From Dryocola boscaweniae (GTDB lineage Bacteria > Pseudomonadota > Gammaproteobacteria > Enterobacterales > Enterobacteriaceae), in contig NZ_JALHAP010000077.1 of assembly GCF_025215095.1 (NCBI RefSeq), positions 62,001 to 126,000 of the forward strand: DNA of 64,000 nucleotides, read 5' to 3'. Every line of letters starts with the position of its first letter. The first letter of the stretch is position 1. Shown piece after piece: positions 33,933 through 44,658 of this stretch. The notes beneath the pieces were generated by a model, which was not told the origin of the DNA, did no database searches, and was given only the letters and a program-made list of their open reading frames with translations. A program made the translations under genes and the position numbers.

Positions 33933-35426
33933 ATGTGGTTTCACATCTCTCACAGGTCACCCTTGAACTTACATGCCGTACTACGTCAGCGCGTTGAGAA
34001 AACTCGCTGGTATACCAACAGAAAAAGCTATCGGACGCTTTTCTGGCGCGAAATTACTCCCCTTGCCGTGCCTATCTTTCTGGAAAATACCTGTGTGTTA
34101 ATGATGGGAGTGCTGAGCACTTTCCTCGTGAGCTGGCTGGGTAAAGAGGCGATGGCGGGCGTGGGGCTGGCCGATAGTTTTAACATGGTGATCATTGCAT
34201 TTTTTGCCGCAATCGATCTTGGTACCACGGTGGTTGTCGCCTTCAGTCTCGGCAAGCTCGATCCAAAACGAGCGCGAGCGGCAGCGCGCCAGTCTCTGGT
34301 GCTGATGACGATTGTGGCGCTGTTCCTGGCGATTGGCATTCACCTGGCCGGTGAGCACATCGTGAATATCATTGCTGGCGACGCAACGCCGGAAGTGAAG
34401 GCGCTGGCGCTTTCTTATCTGCAAACCACGGTCTGGAGTTATCCGGCGGCGGCCATCGCGCTAATCGGCAGCGGCGCGCTTCGCGGGGCGGGGAACACGA
34501 AAATTCCTCTGCTGATTAACGGCGGGATGAATATCCTCAATATTATGATCAGTAGCGTGCTGATCTACGGCCTTTTCGACTGGCAAGGAATGGGATTTGT
34601 CGGTGCCGGGCTGGGGCTGACTATCTCTCGCTACATCGGCGCGATAGGCATTATCTACGTGCTGATGATCGGCTTTAACCCGGCGCTGCGTATTTCGCTC
34701 AAAAGTTACTTTACTCCGCTTAAGCTCAATATCCTTTGGGAAGTGCTCGGCATCGGCATTCCCGCCAGTATCGAATCCGTTTTGTTCAACGGCGGCAAGC
34801 TGTTAACGCAGATGTTCGTGGCCGGTATGGGCACCAACGTCATCGCCGGTAACTTTATCGCTTTCTCGATTGCGGCGCTGATTAACCTGCCGGGAAACGC
34901 CCTGGGCTCAGCCTCAACCATTATCGTTGGCAGGCGTTTAGGCAAAGGGCAGATTGGCCAGGCGGAGCGGCAACTGCGCCATGTCTTCTGGTTATCGACC
35001 ATTTTTCTGACGATTATCGCCTGGGGAACCGCGCCTTTCGCCGGGCTGTTCGCCTCGTTCTATACGCGTGAGGATGACGTAAAAGAAGTGGTCAAAGTGC
35101 TCATCTGGCTTAACGCCGCGTTTATGCCAATCTGGGCGGCTTCCTGGGTCTTACCGGCCGGGCTGAAAGGCGCGCGCGACGCACGTTTCGCCATGTGGGT
35201 TTCGATGCTTGGCATGTGGGGTTGCCGCGTTGTGGCAGGTTATACGCTGGGGATTGTGCTGGGGATGGGCGTTGTGGGCGTCTGGCTGGGGATGTTCCTC
35301 GACTGGACGGTTCGCGGCGTATTCTTCTACTGGCGCATGGTAAGCGGACGCTGGCTGAAAAAATACCCGCGACCGGAAAAACAGCCTGTAACGGTTGTGC
35401 CGGCAACCGGGCAAAACAGCAGCTAA
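33933..35426 (+). CDS. yeeO: MATE-family efflux transporter YeeO
   Basis: A 497-residue multidrug/flavin exporter with about twelve membrane helices. [40 protein letters not shown] and [17 protein letters not shown] match E. coli YeeO closely as I recall it. In E. coli YeeO also exports FMN and FAD. The open frame extends to 33798, nearly into the tRNA promoter; the ATG at 33933 ([10 protein letters not shown]) is the likelier start. The gene also lies beside a tRNA-Asn in E. coli. Confidence 0.88.
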   Translation: MWFHISHRSPLNLHAVLRQRVEKTRWYTNRKSYRTLFWREITPLAVPIFLENTCVLMMGVLSTFLVSWLGKEAMAGVGLADSFNMVIIAFFAAIDLGTTVVVAFSLGKLDPKRARAAARQSLVLMTIVALFLAIGIHLAGEHIVNIIAGDATPEVKALALSYLQTTVWSYPAAAIALIGSGALRGAGNTKIPLLINGGMNILNIMISSVLIYGLFDWQGMGFVGAGLGLTISRYIGAIGIIYVLMIGFNPALRISLKSYFTPLKLNILWEVLGIGIPASIESVLFNGGKLLTQMFVAGMGTNVIAGNFIAFSIAALINLPGNALGSASTIIVGRRLGKGQIGQAERQLRHVFWLSTIFLTIIAWGTAPFAGLFASFYTREDDVKEVVKVLIWLNAAFMPIWAASWVLPAGLKGARDARFAMWVSMLGMWGCRVVAGYTLGIVLGMGVVGVWLGMFLDWTVRGVFFYWRMVSGRWLKKYPRPEKQPVTVVPATGQNSS

Positions 35427-35469
35427 AAGTCTACGCTTAGCGAAACGCTTATGTCCGGGAAGTAAAAAC

Positions 35470-36405
35470 ATGCACCTGAAATCGTTTTGCAGTTTACTGC
35501 TTCTGCTTGCCAGCCAGAACGTGCTGGCCGTTAGCTATCCGTTACCGCCGGAAGGCAGTCGTCTGGTGGGCAGCCCGCTGACAATTACCGTTCCCGAGGG
35601 AAACAAACTGCCGCTTGAGGCGTTTGCGCAGCAGCACGGTCAGGGGCTGAGCAACCTTATAGAAGCCAATCCCGATGTGGATGTATTTTTACCTCATGCG
35701 GGTTCGGAGCTGGTTATCCCCGGGCAGCTAATATTGCCGGATACCGTGCGCGAAGGCATTGTCGTTAACGTTGCGGAAATGCGGCTCTACTATTATCCGC
35801 CGGAAGGCGGCACGGTTGAGGTGTTCCCGATAGGCATCGGCCAGGCGGGACGAGAAACGCCGCGCAACTGGGTTACCCGGATTGAGCGCAAACAGGAGGG
35901 GCCAACCTGGGTGCCTACCGCGAACACACGACGCGCGTATGCAAAAGAGGGAAGAAGCCTCCCGGCCTACGTGCCAGCCGGGCCGGATAATCCTATGGGG
36001 CTTTACGCCATTTATATTGGCAGGTTTTATGCGATACACGGCACCAATGCCAACTTTGGCATTGGTTTGCGGGTTAGCCAGGGCTGTATTCGACTGCGCA
36101 ATAACGATATCAAATATCTGTTTGATAACGTTCCGGAAGGCACGCGCGTTCAGCTTATTGACCAGCCCGTGAAGGTGACTACCGAGCCGGATGGCAGCCG
36201 CTGGCTTGAAGTTCATGAACCGTTATCCCGAAACCGTAGCGAATTTGAATCCACCAACAAAGTGCCGCTCTCTTTAACATCCTCGCTTAGCGCGGCGATG
36301 AAGGAACAAGGCGTTGATATGCTCCGCGTTACCAATGAACTGGAACGCCGTTCAGGGATGCCGGTAAATATCAGCGGAGCAGCTCCCGGGCTGAACGTTG
36401 AGTAG
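35470..36405 (+). CDS. ldtA: L,D-transpeptidase LdtA (ErfK)
   Basis: A 311-residue periplasmic enzyme with signal peptide ([20 protein letters not shown]) and a YkuD catalytic domain. The motif [20 protein letters not shown] holds the catalytic Cys and His. LdtA attaches Braun lipoprotein to peptidoglycan. It follows yeeO by 44 bases on the same strand; in E. coli erfK is also in this neighbourhood. Confidence 0.92.
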   Translation: MHLKSFCSLLLLLASQNVLAVSYPLPPEGSRLVGSPLTITVPEGNKLPLEAFAQQHGQGLSNLIEANPDVDVFLPHAGSELVIPGQLILPDTVREGIVVNVAEMRLYYYPPEGGTVEVFPIGIGQAGRETPRNWVTRIERKQEGPTWVPTANTRRAYAKEGRSLPAYVPAGPDNPMGLYAIYIGRFYAIHGTNANFGIGLRVSQGCIRLRNNDIKYLFDNVPEGTRVQLIDQPVKVTTEPDGSRWLEVHEPLSRNRSEFESTNKVPLSLTSSLSAAMKEQGVDMLRVTNELERRSGMPVNISGAAPGLNVE

Positions 36406-36423
36406 CTAGCTCATTTTGTGCGC

Positions 36424-37329
36424 TCAGGGTGACTGAAGCAGCGCGTCACAGCGCTGTTTCACCGCTTTGTGCAGCAAACGCACCGTGGCGGATAACTGTT
36501 TGCGGTGAGGACAAATCAGATTGAGCGGCACCACGTCTCCCTGCGTCTGCGGCAGTAATACTTTCAGGCGACCGGCACTGACGTCTTCGCTCACATCCAG
36601 CCAGGACTTAAACGCAATACCTTCCCCCTCGATCGCTAAACGGCGAATGACTTCCGCATCGTCGCTCATCATGCTGCCTTTTACGGCGATATGATGCATA
36701 TTGCCGTCCTGAACGAGCGTCCATTTATCAAAAACTCGTCCGCGCAGAATATAAGTCAGCGCGTTGTGGTGGGCGAGATCGGTTAGCGTTTTGGGTTCAC
36801 CGTGGCGTTCAATATAAGAAGGCGCAGCAACTAAAACCCGGCGATTATTGGGGGCGAGGGGCAGGGCGACGTAGGATGCATCCTCGTTAATGCCGTAGCG
36901 AAAAGCGACATCAACCGGATCTTTAAACACATCGGCAATCCTGTCGGAGAAGAGGATTTTTAGCTGCAGGGCAGGGTGCTGACGCCTGAAATCCTGAAAA
37001 ACCGAAAGCAGCAGGTTGCGCCCCAAATCGGAAGGCACGGCAATTTGCAGCACGCCGCGCACTTCATCGCTGGCCGGTTGAAGCTGCTCATAACCCGCTT
37101 CAAGCGCCTGTAACGCCTGAATGGCATAGGGCAGCCAGTTTTCCCCTTCCGGCGTCAGCCTCAGGCTGCGCGTGGAGCGGGCAAACAGGCGGACGTTGAG
37201 GGTTTTTTCCAGCCGTTTTATGGCGGTGCTCACCTGGGCTGGCTGCAAACCCGCCTCACGCGCCGTATCGCTAAAGCTGTTTAGCGCGCTTGCCCTGACA
37301 AACAAAGTTAGGTCTTCCAGCCTGAGCAT
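36424..37329 (-). CDS. LysR-family regulator beside nitroreductase
   Basis: A 301-residue LysR protein (LFVRASALNSFSDTAREAGL, QPAQVSTAIKRLEKT) of the subgroup that often represses or activates a neighbouring oxidoreductase. Start 37329 has GGAGTG upstream; a longer frame reaches 37413. Divergent from the nfsB-like gene, 132 bp between starts. Confidence 0.88.
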   Translation of the reverse strand: MLRLEDLTLFVRASALNSFSDTAREAGLQPAQVSTAIKRLEKTLNVRLFARSTRSLRLTPEGENWLPYAIQALQALEAGYEQLQPASDEVRGVLQIAVPSDLGRNLLLSVFQDFRRQHPALQLKILFSDRIADVFKDPVDVAFRYGINEDASYVALPLAPNNRRVLVAAPSYIERHGEPKTLTDLAHHNALTYILRGRVFDKWTLVQDGNMHHIAVKGSMMSDDAEVIRRLAIEGEGIAFKSWLDVSEDVSAGRLKVLLPQTQGDVVPLNLICPHRKQLSATVRLLHKAVKQRCDALLQSP

Positions 37330-37461
37330 TTTCACTCCCCGAGTATAAGTGTTGTTTTTTATGGGCTGTTTCCCGATGGTTCCTCTCCTTGTAACATGCT
37401 CGAAAGGTTCCAACCGCGAAGAGTCTCTTGCGGCTCATGTTAACTAATTCAGGGAATAATC

Positions 37462-38115
37462 ATGAATATTATTGATGCAGCGTCTTCACGCTATTCAACC
37501 AAAGCTTTTGATTGTGCTAAAAAAATAAGCGCTGAAGATATCGAAAAAGTGAAAAATCTGCTGCGCCTGAGCCCGTCGAGCACCAACTCGCAGCCGTGGC
37601 ATTTTATTCTGGCGAGTACGGACGAAGCTAAAGCGCGTATCGCAAAAGCCACCTCCGGTTTTTATGTCTTTAACGAACGCAAAGTGCTTGATGCATCCCA
37701 CGTAGTGGTGTTCTGCGCCAAAACGGCTATTGATGAAAAGCACCTGTTTACGCTGCTGGAAAAAGAGAATGCCGATGGACGTTTTGCAAGCCAGCAGGCG
37801 ATGGAAGGGCAGCAAAAAGGCCGCTCTTATTTTGTGAATATGCACCGTTTTGATCTGAAAGACGCGCAGCACTGGATGGAAAAACAAGTCTATCTGAACG
37901 TTGGTAACTTCCTGCTGGGCGTGTCCGCATTGAATATTGACGCCGTACCGATTGAAGGTTTTGACGCGCGTATTCTGGATGAAGAGTTTGGGCTGCGTGA
38001 GAAGGGCTTTACAAGCCTTGTGATTGTACCGATTGGTTATCGCAGCGTGGAAGACTTTAACGCCGCGCTGCCAAAATCACGCCTCGATTTCAGCGAGATT
38101 TTGACCGAGTGCTAA
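37462..38115 (+). CDS. NfsB-like oxygen-insensitive nitroreductase
   Basis: A 217-residue FMN flavoprotein reducing nitroaromatics and quinones with NAD(P)H. Motifs [25 protein letters not shown] (FMN binding), [18 protein letters not shown] and [13 protein letters not shown] strongly resemble E. coli NfsB. Position beside a divergent LysR differs from E. coli, so it may be a paralogue rather than the nfsB orthologue; hence no symbol. Confidence 0.88.
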   Translation: MNIIDAASSRYSTKAFDCAKKISAEDIEKVKNLLRLSPSSTNSQPWHFILASTDEAKARIAKATSGFYVFNERKVLDASHVVVFCAKTAIDEKHLFTLLEKENADGRFASQQAMEGQQKGRSYFVNMHRFDLKDAQHWMEKQVYLNVGNFLLGVSALNIDAVPIEGFDARILDEEFGLREKGFTSLVIVPIGYRSVEDFNAALPKSRLDFSEILTEC

Positions 38116-38194
38116 AAGCTCCCTTCCCCTGATCCTGTTCAGAATCAGGGGGAAAATAAATAGCGGGTACTTTTTTAGCGCCGCCAGGGCTTTA

Positions 38195-40903
38195 TCAAAC
38201 GGCTGTGTCAGTGATGTGTTTCTCGGTGAAGTGGTTAAGACAATCGTCTACGAAGGCTGCAAGTTTGTCTTCAATGCTGCTCTCTACGGTGCTTAAGCGC
38301 AGCAGTGGAACGCCACTTTTACCAAGCACACTGTCTTTGACGCGATCGCGTTCGGCTTGTTCAGGCGTCTCATGGTAGCCGCCATCAACCTCGATAACCC
38401 CCAGCGGTGTTTTTCCCACTTTAAAGTAAAGAACGAAATCGCAGCTTGCCTGCTGGTTAACAAATTCAACTTCCCGGGCTGTAAGCACATTGTTGGCTAA
38501 AGAAATTAACTGAGCGAGTGGAATCTGGGTGTGGAATTTGATGAGCTGATAGTCTGGTTTCGTCAGTAAATCCCGTAGCAATGCTGCAATTATTTGTTCT
38601 GATTTAAATTTAGAATCGCCAGGATTTAGCCGTGCCTGCAGCTTTTGCAGGGAACGATCGTATTCGCTATAGAGCAGGTCAAAGGCTGAAACAACCGGTG
38701 CGCGCTGAATTTGACTCTCATCCGCGTAGTATTCAATGTAGCGGACGAGTGCGGCAATATGGCGATTCTTCATAGTAAAGACCTCGTCTCCGGTGACAAG
38801 AGTGAAATTATTTTTAGCTCGTGATACGGCGACATTTACCAGGTGTGGATCGTCCACAAAATCGATTTTATCTCCGTGGGCGGTTTTTTTGTCCAGTACG
38901 GTAGAGAAGATAATTTCGTCACATTCCCGTCCCTGAAACTTATGCACCGTAGCTTTAATAAAATCTTCAGGAAGCACCTTTTTCGAAAGGTTAATCTGCG
39001 CATTATAGGGGGCGATAAAGCCGCGATTGTGTTTTTCGTCCCACTCCAGTGGTCCTAACGACTCCAGCTCTCTCAGGTTCGTGAATTTTCGGGTGTGATT
39101 ACCTTTAGCGGTAATAATCAGCGACATGGATTGCTCGCCTTTGTCCTGGGTCATGGGAATCAACTGGTTGTCGTAAAACTGTTTATTACAGAACTGAATG
39201 ATTTTTGGATGGCAGCGATAATGCTCTTTGAGCAACGACGTGGGAAGCCCGTGTTCAAAGATGCCCACAATCGAGCCAAGAAGGCTATACCTGACGCAGT
39301 CGTAATACTCAGCCGGAGCCGGAATATCAATTTTCACTGGAACGTGGGGCAGTTGTTTTCTGTCGCCAACGATAATAACGTTTCGTGCGCAGCCGAGCGC
39401 AAGAATGCCGGGTAATATATCCTGCTGGGATGCTTCATCGATAATAACAAAATCAATAAGTTTTCGGGTGGGCAGGGAGTTGATAATAGAATGTGTGCTG
39501 CTACCGATTATTGGGTAGCGCGCCAGGAAGGCATCAAACTCCTGAAGATAGCGCGCTTCGTCAAACGGTTGCCGATCCGTAATATGCTGATGAAGATGGT
39601 TTTTCAGGTAGTCCATTGAAGCGCTGGTCAGGCTGTTAAGCAGCGTCTCGAACTGGCCTTCCTGCAATATTTTTTGTTGCGCATCCAGCTCGGCTTTTTT
39701 GCTTTCAAGCGTCTTTTTATAGAAATAAAGCTGGAGTTCGCGAATGAGTCGCTGTCGCTTTGCGGGGGAGTTGATGGCTTTGATACGCCAGATTCTGAAT
39801 CGGAACAGCAATTCAAGGCGATCCCGGAGCGTAACAGGATGCTCAGCCAGATAGTGCAACCATGCCATTAAATCGGTAGCTTTATCGGCTGTTAAACGCT
39901 GATTCTTGATGAGTTGAGAGGCAGGAAAAGTTTGCTCGCGCTGCCATTCATGCAGATATTTTTGTTCAATCAGTAACTCTTCTATATCCGCCTGCAACTG
40001 TGCCACTTTATTTCTTGCAATGAGCTGGTTTTTTAATTTTTGCCCGTTAGCTTCTATATCTTCAAGTTTTGGCTGACTGGCAGGCGCCTCCGGTAGCCCA
40101 AGTGGAACGCTGGAGAAAAACTGTTTTCGGTTATCCGAACTGCCTAATCTGGCAAAGAGATAATTTAATCCCGCTTTTTCTAATTTTTCATAGACATTAT
40201 CAACCGCCGAATTGTTATTGGAGAGTACGGCAACCGATTTATTATTCAGCAGAATATTGGCAATGATATTTAAAATGGTTTGCGTCTTTCCGGTGCCTGG
40301 TGGGCCTTCAATCAGACTTATCTGTGAGGAAAACGCCTGCTCAACCGCTTGCAACTGGCTTTCATTAATTCCAAAGGGATAGATCAGTTTTTGTAGAGGG
40401 TCTCGATGCTGGTTTTTCCCGGTGCAATAAGCATGCAACACAGAGTTCGGATGGCAGGGCAGAACTTTATTCAACTGGCGCACCACGCTTTCAGCAATGT
40501 GTTTTTTGTCTTCTGACGAATACGCCACGCGGGCCTGAGCCACACGGTTAAAATAATCAAAAATTATTTTTTCGTTTGCTGGCGCTTCGGTGATTTTGTC
40601 AATCTCTGAAGTCTTCATGCAGTAGGGTCTGGCGTTACCGGGATAATAAACAACGGTATATTTCCCACCGTAGGTTATTGCGCTTTCGATGGTCTGAACC
40701 TCTGCGTTTCCTTTCTTAATCAGCCGGGAACCGATCTCGGGCTTAGTCGGAATAATCTCGCAATCTTCTAATGGACGGTTATATTTTTTGCCGGAGTGGT
40801 AAATACAGGAGAGAACCAGCCCACCTTTCCTGTCGTCATACCATAATTTCCAGTCTTTGAGCTGCGAAGTTTTCTCTTTACCATCCATGTACACCGAAAC
40901 CAT
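38195..40903 (-). CDS. SF1 (UPF1-like) helicase with C-terminal DUF2726-type nuclease domain
   Basis: A 902-residue protein. Helicase motifs in order: I LIEGPPGTGKTQTILNII, II FVIIDEASQQDI, III VIIVGDRKQLPHVPV, V ATVHKFQGRECDEIIFST, VI VAVSRAKNNFTLVTGD. A coiled region (about residues 305-420) splits the core. The last about 110 residues (VEFVNQQASCDFVLYFKVGK, LGVIEVDGGYHETPEQAERD) look like a DUF2726/VSR-like PD-(D/E)XK domain with Asp and ExD. Helicase-nuclease fusions of this kind act in nucleic-acid repair or defence. The start at 40903 is chosen from the conserved body and lacks a strong ribosome site. Confidence 0.85.
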   Translation of the reverse strand: MVSVYMDGKEKTSQLKDWKLWYDDRKGGLVLSCIYHSGKKYNRPLEDCEIIPTKPEIGSRLIKKGNAEVQTIESAITYGGKYTVVYYPGNARPYCMKTSEIDKITEAPANEKIIFDYFNRVAQARVAYSSEDKKHIAESVVRQLNKVLPCHPNSVLHAYCTGKNQHRDPLQKLIYPFGINESQLQAVEQAFSSQISLIEGPPGTGKTQTILNIIANILLNNKSVAVLSNNNSAVDNVYEKLEKAGLNYLFARLGSSDNRKQFFSSVPLGLPEAPASQPKLEDIEANGQKLKNQLIARNKVAQLQADIEELLIEQKYLHEWQREQTFPASQLIKNQRLTADKATDLMAWLHYLAEHPVTLRDRLELLFRFRIWRIKAINSPAKRQRLIRELQLYFYKKTLESKKAELDAQQKILQEGQFETLLNSLTSASMDYLKNHLHQHITDRQPFDEARYLQEFDAFLARYPIIGSSTHSIINSLPTRKLIDFVIIDEASQQDILPGILALGCARNVIIVGDRKQLPHVPVKIDIPAPAEYYDCVRYSLLGSIVGIFEHGLPTSLLKEHYRCHPKIIQFCNKQFYDNQLIPMTQDKGEQSMSLIITAKGNHTRKFTNLRELESLGPLEWDEKHNRGFIAPYNAQINLSKKVLPEDFIKATVHKFQGRECDEIIFSTVLDKKTAHGDKIDFVDDPHLVNVAVSRAKNNFTLVTGDEVFTMKNRHIAALVRYIEYYADESQIQRAPVVSAFDLLYSEYDRSLQKLQARLNPGDSKFKSEQIIAALLRDLLTKPDYQLIKFHTQIPLAQLISLANNVLTAREVEFVNQQASCDFVLYFKVGKTPLGVIEVDGGYHETPEQAERDRVKDSVLGKSGVPLLRLSTVESSIEDKLAAFVDDCLNHFTEKHITDTAV

Positions 40904-41029
40904 AAATATCAACCATGAATTTAATTGGGGATTTTTAATATACCCGCAGGGAGGGGTATCGCAAAGCTTGTCAGACAAGAAACTAAGGATTAGGGGAGTA
41001 ACTAAAGCGGAAAACGGGACAACAGCAAG

Positions 41030-41062
41030 CAAAAAGCCCGCTTAAGTTTCCTTAAGCGGGCT
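41030..41062 (-). terminator. Terminator of tRNA-Asn copy 2
   Basis: AGCCCGCTTAAG-TTTC-CTTAAGCGGGCT, a perfect 12-bp stem followed on the minus strand by five T. The same hairpin follows copies 3 and 4. Confidence 0.9.
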
Positions 41063-41072
41063 TCTCTAAATA

Positions 41073-41148
41073 TGGCTCCTCTGACTGGACTCGAACCAGT
41101 GACATACGGATTAACAGTCCGCCGTTCTACCGACTGAACTACAGAGGA
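41073..41148 (-). tRNA. tRNA-Asn(GUU), copy 2
   Basis: Identical 76-nt sequence to copy 1, anticodon GTT, CCA encoded, followed by the shared hairpin terminator. Confidence 0.95.
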
Positions 41149-41278
41149 ATCGTGTGAACGGGGCGCATAGTAACGAGGTGTACCCGGGTTGTCAAAGGCT
41201 GTTTTGGCTAATTGCGTTTGATTGCGGATTTTTACAGCAAATCAATAAAAAGGGCCGTTTTTTACGGCCCTTAAAGCT

Positions 41279-43060
41279 TTAACCGGCCAGGCGGGCGCGC
41301 ACGGGAGCGGTTGCTTCAAACAACCAGGGACGTGCTTCGCTGCTCACTCGCGGCGAAAGCGTTTCGCGTACCCACAGATGATATTCATCCAGCCAGGCGA
41401 TTTCCTGCTCGTTAAGCAGCGACAGATCAACAGCGCTGAGATCGACAGGGATCAGCGTGAGGGATGCGAATTTGCAGAATCCCGGCTGTGAGGCCACCAC
41501 TTCCACCTGATTTTCAATGCGAATGCCGTGGCTTCCGTCCAGATAATAGCCCGGCTCGATGGTGAGAATATTGCCCGGCAGCAGCGGCCACGGGTTCACC
41601 TTCTTCGCCATGCGATGCGGGTTTTCATGAATCAGCAGGTTGTGGCCGACACCGTGTCCGGTGCCGTGATCGTAATCCAGCCCCAGCTCCCAGAGCGGAC
41701 GGCGGGCGAACGCATCAAGCTGATGACCCTGAGCGCCCTGCGGAAATTGCAGGGTAATCAGCGCCAGAAAGCCTTTTAGCACCGCCGTATAGTGCAGACG
41801 ACGCTGCGCATCTACCTGCCCGAAGCTTAACGTGCGCGTGGCATCGGTAGTGCCGTTCGTGTACTGGCCGCCGGAATCATTAAGATAAAACTCGTGGCCG
41901 GTAATAGCGTGGTTGGTTTCAGGCGAGGAGTGGTAGTGGCACATTGCGGCATTGCTGCCCGCAGCGGAAATAGTGCTAAAACTCTGCTGCTGGAAATTAT
42001 CGCAAAGTTTGCGAAACTCAAGCTGCTTTTCCTGCGCTTCAAGCTCGGTAATCGGATTACCCGCCGCTTCGCGCAGGGGAACTTCGTGACTCAGCCAGGC
42101 AAGGAAGTTCACCCAGGCTGCGCCATCGTCGATATGGCTTGCGCGATAGCCAGCCAGCTCGACCTCATTTTTATTGGCTTTCATCAGCGTTATCGGGTCC
42201 GGCTGCCAGATAACACGGCCATGACCCGCTTCAACCGCAAAGCGCACCGCAACCGGCGCGTAATCCCCGTCCAGCCAGATGCGCTTATCTGCGGCGATTG
42301 CTTCGCAGCGGCTCAGGAAATCTTCAGGGCTGGCGAGCGTCACCTGGGACAACGTTTCATCGCTTAACTGATGGAGCTTTTCGCGGGCAACGAACCATTC
42401 AATGTCGCCATTGTTCTTCACCAGCGCAAAAGAGTGGGGCACCGGGTTCATGGCGATATCCGAACCGCGCACGTTCAGTAGCCAGGCGATATTATCCGGC
42501 AAAGTGAGCGCAAGATAATCTGCGCCAGCCGCGGTAAGCGCGGCCGCAACCCGCTGGCGTTTGTTAGCCGAGGATTCGCCGCTGATTTCATCTGGCATGG
42601 ACTTAATTAGCCCACAGGGCGCCGCCGGGCGAGCAGGCCAGATATCGTTAAGCGGATCGTCATTGACCGCCACTAAATCACAACCGCTGGCGCGCAGGTT
42701 TTCGTACTGGCTGTTAACCATCAACAGCGGCTCAAAAGCGATGCGTTTGCCTGCGGGCAGGTTATCACGCAGCCACAGATGAATCGGCTCTTCGTGAAGA
42801 TGATGGATTTCAAAGGCTTCGAGGTCCACCTGATGGCGAGCCTGTACCTGGTAGCGTCCATCAACAAAAAGCAGGGCGCGATCGGCCAGGATCAGCGCCA
42901 GTCCCGCCGAACCGGTGAAACCGCTTATAAATTCCAGCTTATTGTCATGCGGCGCGCAGTCTTCGCTTTGATGTGCATCGGCACGAGGGATTAGCATACC
43001 GTCAAGCTCGCGTGCTTTCAGAAGGTTGCGTAACGCAGACAGCGGGCAAGTTGATTGCAT
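41279..43060 (-). CDS. Aminopeptidase P family (M24B) metallopeptidase
   Basis: A 593-residue protein of the large, eukaryotic-type aminopeptidase P group: two creatinase N domains, then the pita-bread catalytic domain. Dinuclear metal ligands are visible in YLNDSGGQY, GTTDATRTL, HGTGHGVGHNL, LTIEPGYYLDG and GIRIENQVEV. It removes N-terminal residues before proline. ATG 43060 has AAGGA eight bases upstream. It starts 17 bases after the amn stop, so the two may be co-transcribed. Confidence 0.9.
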   Translation of the reverse strand: MQSTCPLSALRNLLKARELDGMLIPRADAHQSEDCAPHDNKLEFISGFTGSAGLALILADRALLFVDGRYQVQARHQVDLEAFEIHHLHEEPIHLWLRDNLPAGKRIAFEPLLMVNSQYENLRASGCDLVAVNDDPLNDIWPARPAAPCGLIKSMPDEISGESSANKRQRVAAALTAAGADYLALTLPDNIAWLLNVRGSDIAMNPVPHSFALVKNNGDIEWFVAREKLHQLSDETLSQVTLASPEDFLSRCEAIAADKRIWLDGDYAPVAVRFAVEAGHGRVIWQPDPITLMKANKNEVELAGYRASHIDDGAAWVNFLAWLSHEVPLREAAGNPITELEAQEKQLEFRKLCDNFQQQSFSTISAAGSNAAMCHYHSSPETNHAITGHEFYLNDSGGQYTNGTTDATRTLSFGQVDAQRRLHYTAVLKGFLALITLQFPQGAQGHQLDAFARRPLWELGLDYDHGTGHGVGHNLLIHENPHRMAKKVNPWPLLPGNILTIEPGYYLDGSHGIRIENQVEVVASQPGFCKFASLTLIPVDLSAVDLSLLNEQEIAWLDEYHLWVRETLSPRVSSEARPWLFEATAPVRARLAG

Positions 43061-43077
43061 TGCAGTTCCTTTTCTTA

Positions 43078-44538
43078 TCAACGGAAAGGTGGCTCATTAA
43101 AGGTGCGCAGCTTACGTGAATGCAGGCGCTCGCCTTCGGCACGTAATAAATCAATGGCGCAAATACCAATTTGCAGGTGCTCGGATATCGCTCCTTCATA
43201 GAAGCGGTTGGCCTGGCCCGGCAGCTTAATTTCACCGTGAAGAGGTTTATCAGAAACGCATAACAGCGTGCCGTACGGAACGCGGAAACGATAACCCTGA
43301 GCGGCGATTGTTGCGCTTTCCATATCGATAGCGACCGCCCGGCTCAGGTTAAAGCGTAGCGCCGATGCGGAATAGCGTAGCTCCCAGTTTCTGTCGTCCG
43401 TGGTGACCACGGTTCCGGTACGCAGGCGCTGTTTAACCTCTTCGCCCGGCATGCCGCTCACCAGCTTGGTGGCGTCGTAAAGCGCGCGCTGCACTTCTGC
43501 AATGCTTGGAATGGGGATATCCGGCGGCAGCACGGCGTTCAGAACGTGATCGTCGCGCAGATACGCATGCGCCAGAACATAATCGCCAATCGACTGGCTT
43601 TCGCGCAGCCCGCCGCAGTGTCCGATCATCAGCCAGGCATCCGGGCGCAGCACGGCCAGATGATCGCAGATAGTTTTAGCGTTCGATGGCCCAACGCCGA
43701 TGTTAATCAGGGTAATGCCGCTGCCTTTTGCATCAATTAAATGCCAGGCGGGCATCTGATGCTTCTTCCACGCCAGGTCTGAAATCGCTTCTTCGGGAGC
43801 TTCGGTGTCGGCAGTCAGCCAGGCGCCGCCGGCGCAGGAGAGCGCCACATACGGGCTTTCCGGATCAAGTATTTGCTGGCAACCCCAGCGGACAAACTCA
43901 TCCACATAGCGGGTGTAGTTGGTGAACAGCACGAACGACTGAAAGTGTTCGACCGGCGTGCCGGTATAGTGCCGCAGGCGAGCCAGCGAGAAATCCACGC
44001 GGCGCGCATCAAAATGGGAAAGCGGGTAAAACTCGGTTGGATGGAACAGGCCGTCTGCCGTCTCGTCGCCAATTTGCGCAAGCTCGGTGGTTGGGAAATG
44101 ACGGGTTAAATCCGCGCTCATCGACCTGTCCAGCGACAGGCTGGAACCATCAATCACGTAGGGATAAGGAATTTCATGCAGCGATGGTCCCACTTCAATC
44201 TGTGCGCCGTAATCTTCGTGCAGCAGAGTAAGTTGTTCAGTGAGGTAAGCGCGAAAGAGTGCGGGGCGGGTAATGGTTGTGGTGTAACTGCCGGAATGGG
44301 TAAAACGTGCGTAGGCTCTGGTTTTATTAGGCCTGGTGGTCGTACCGTCCCAGCTAACTCGCAGTTCCGGATAGACAAATAAGCCTGCCGCTCGCGCGAG
44401 CGTGTCGGGCAACGTGCCTTCTCGCGTATAGGTGCCGATGGCATCGCGCAGCGCGTTCACTGCTTTATCAAAAAGGGATTCGAGTTTATCAAGCGCTTGC
44501 TCGGGCGTTAGCCCCTGGTTTGTAGCGTCATTATTCAT
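43078..44538 (-). CDS. amn: AMP nucleosidase
   Basis: A 486-residue enzyme hydrolysing AMP to adenine and ribose-5-phosphate. N-terminal domain: ALDKLESLFDKAVNALRDAI, RVSWDGTTTRP, YARFTHSGSYTTTITRP. C-terminal nucleoside-phosphorylase fold: NIGVGPSNAKTICDHLAVLR, LMIGHCGGLRESQSIGDYV, VAIDMESATIAAQGYRFRVP. Length and motifs match E. coli Amn. The E. coli gene is phosphate-regulated; I did not see a clear Pho box here. Confidence 0.96.
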   Translation of the reverse strand: MNNDATNQGLTPEQALDKLESLFDKAVNALRDAIGTYTREGTLPDTLARAAGLFVYPELRVSWDGTTTRPNKTRAYARFTHSGSYTTTITRPALFRAYLTEQLTLLHEDYGAQIEVGPSLHEIPYPYVIDGSSLSLDRSMSADLTRHFPTTELAQIGDETADGLFHPTEFYPLSHFDARRVDFSLARLRHYTGTPVEHFQSFVLFTNYTRYVDEFVRWGCQQILDPESPYVALSCAGGAWLTADTEAPEEAISDLAWKKHQMPAWHLIDAKGSGITLINIGVGPSNAKTICDHLAVLRPDAWLMIGHCGGLRESQSIGDYVLAHAYLRDDHVLNAVLPPDIPIPSIAEVQRALYDATKLVSGMPGEEVKQRLRTGTVVTTDDRNWELRYSASALRFNLSRAVAIDMESATIAAQGYRFRVPYGTLLCVSDKPLHGEIKLPGQANRFYEGAISEHLQIGICAIDLLRAEGERLHSRKLRTFNEPPFR

Positions 44539-44658
44539 TAGTTCTCCTTCTTCCGGACGTACCGGCGGTGACGCGGGTAAATCTAGTATGTCATGGCCGT
44601 GGGAGAACGGAAGGGGGGAGTGCGAAGCGCCGTCAGGAACGCATCTTTGAAGCGGCCG

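Noticed and set aside
44539..44640. Pho box upstream of amn
   Set aside because: E. coli amn is phosphate-regulated, but I could not find a convincing pair of CTGTCAT repeats here.
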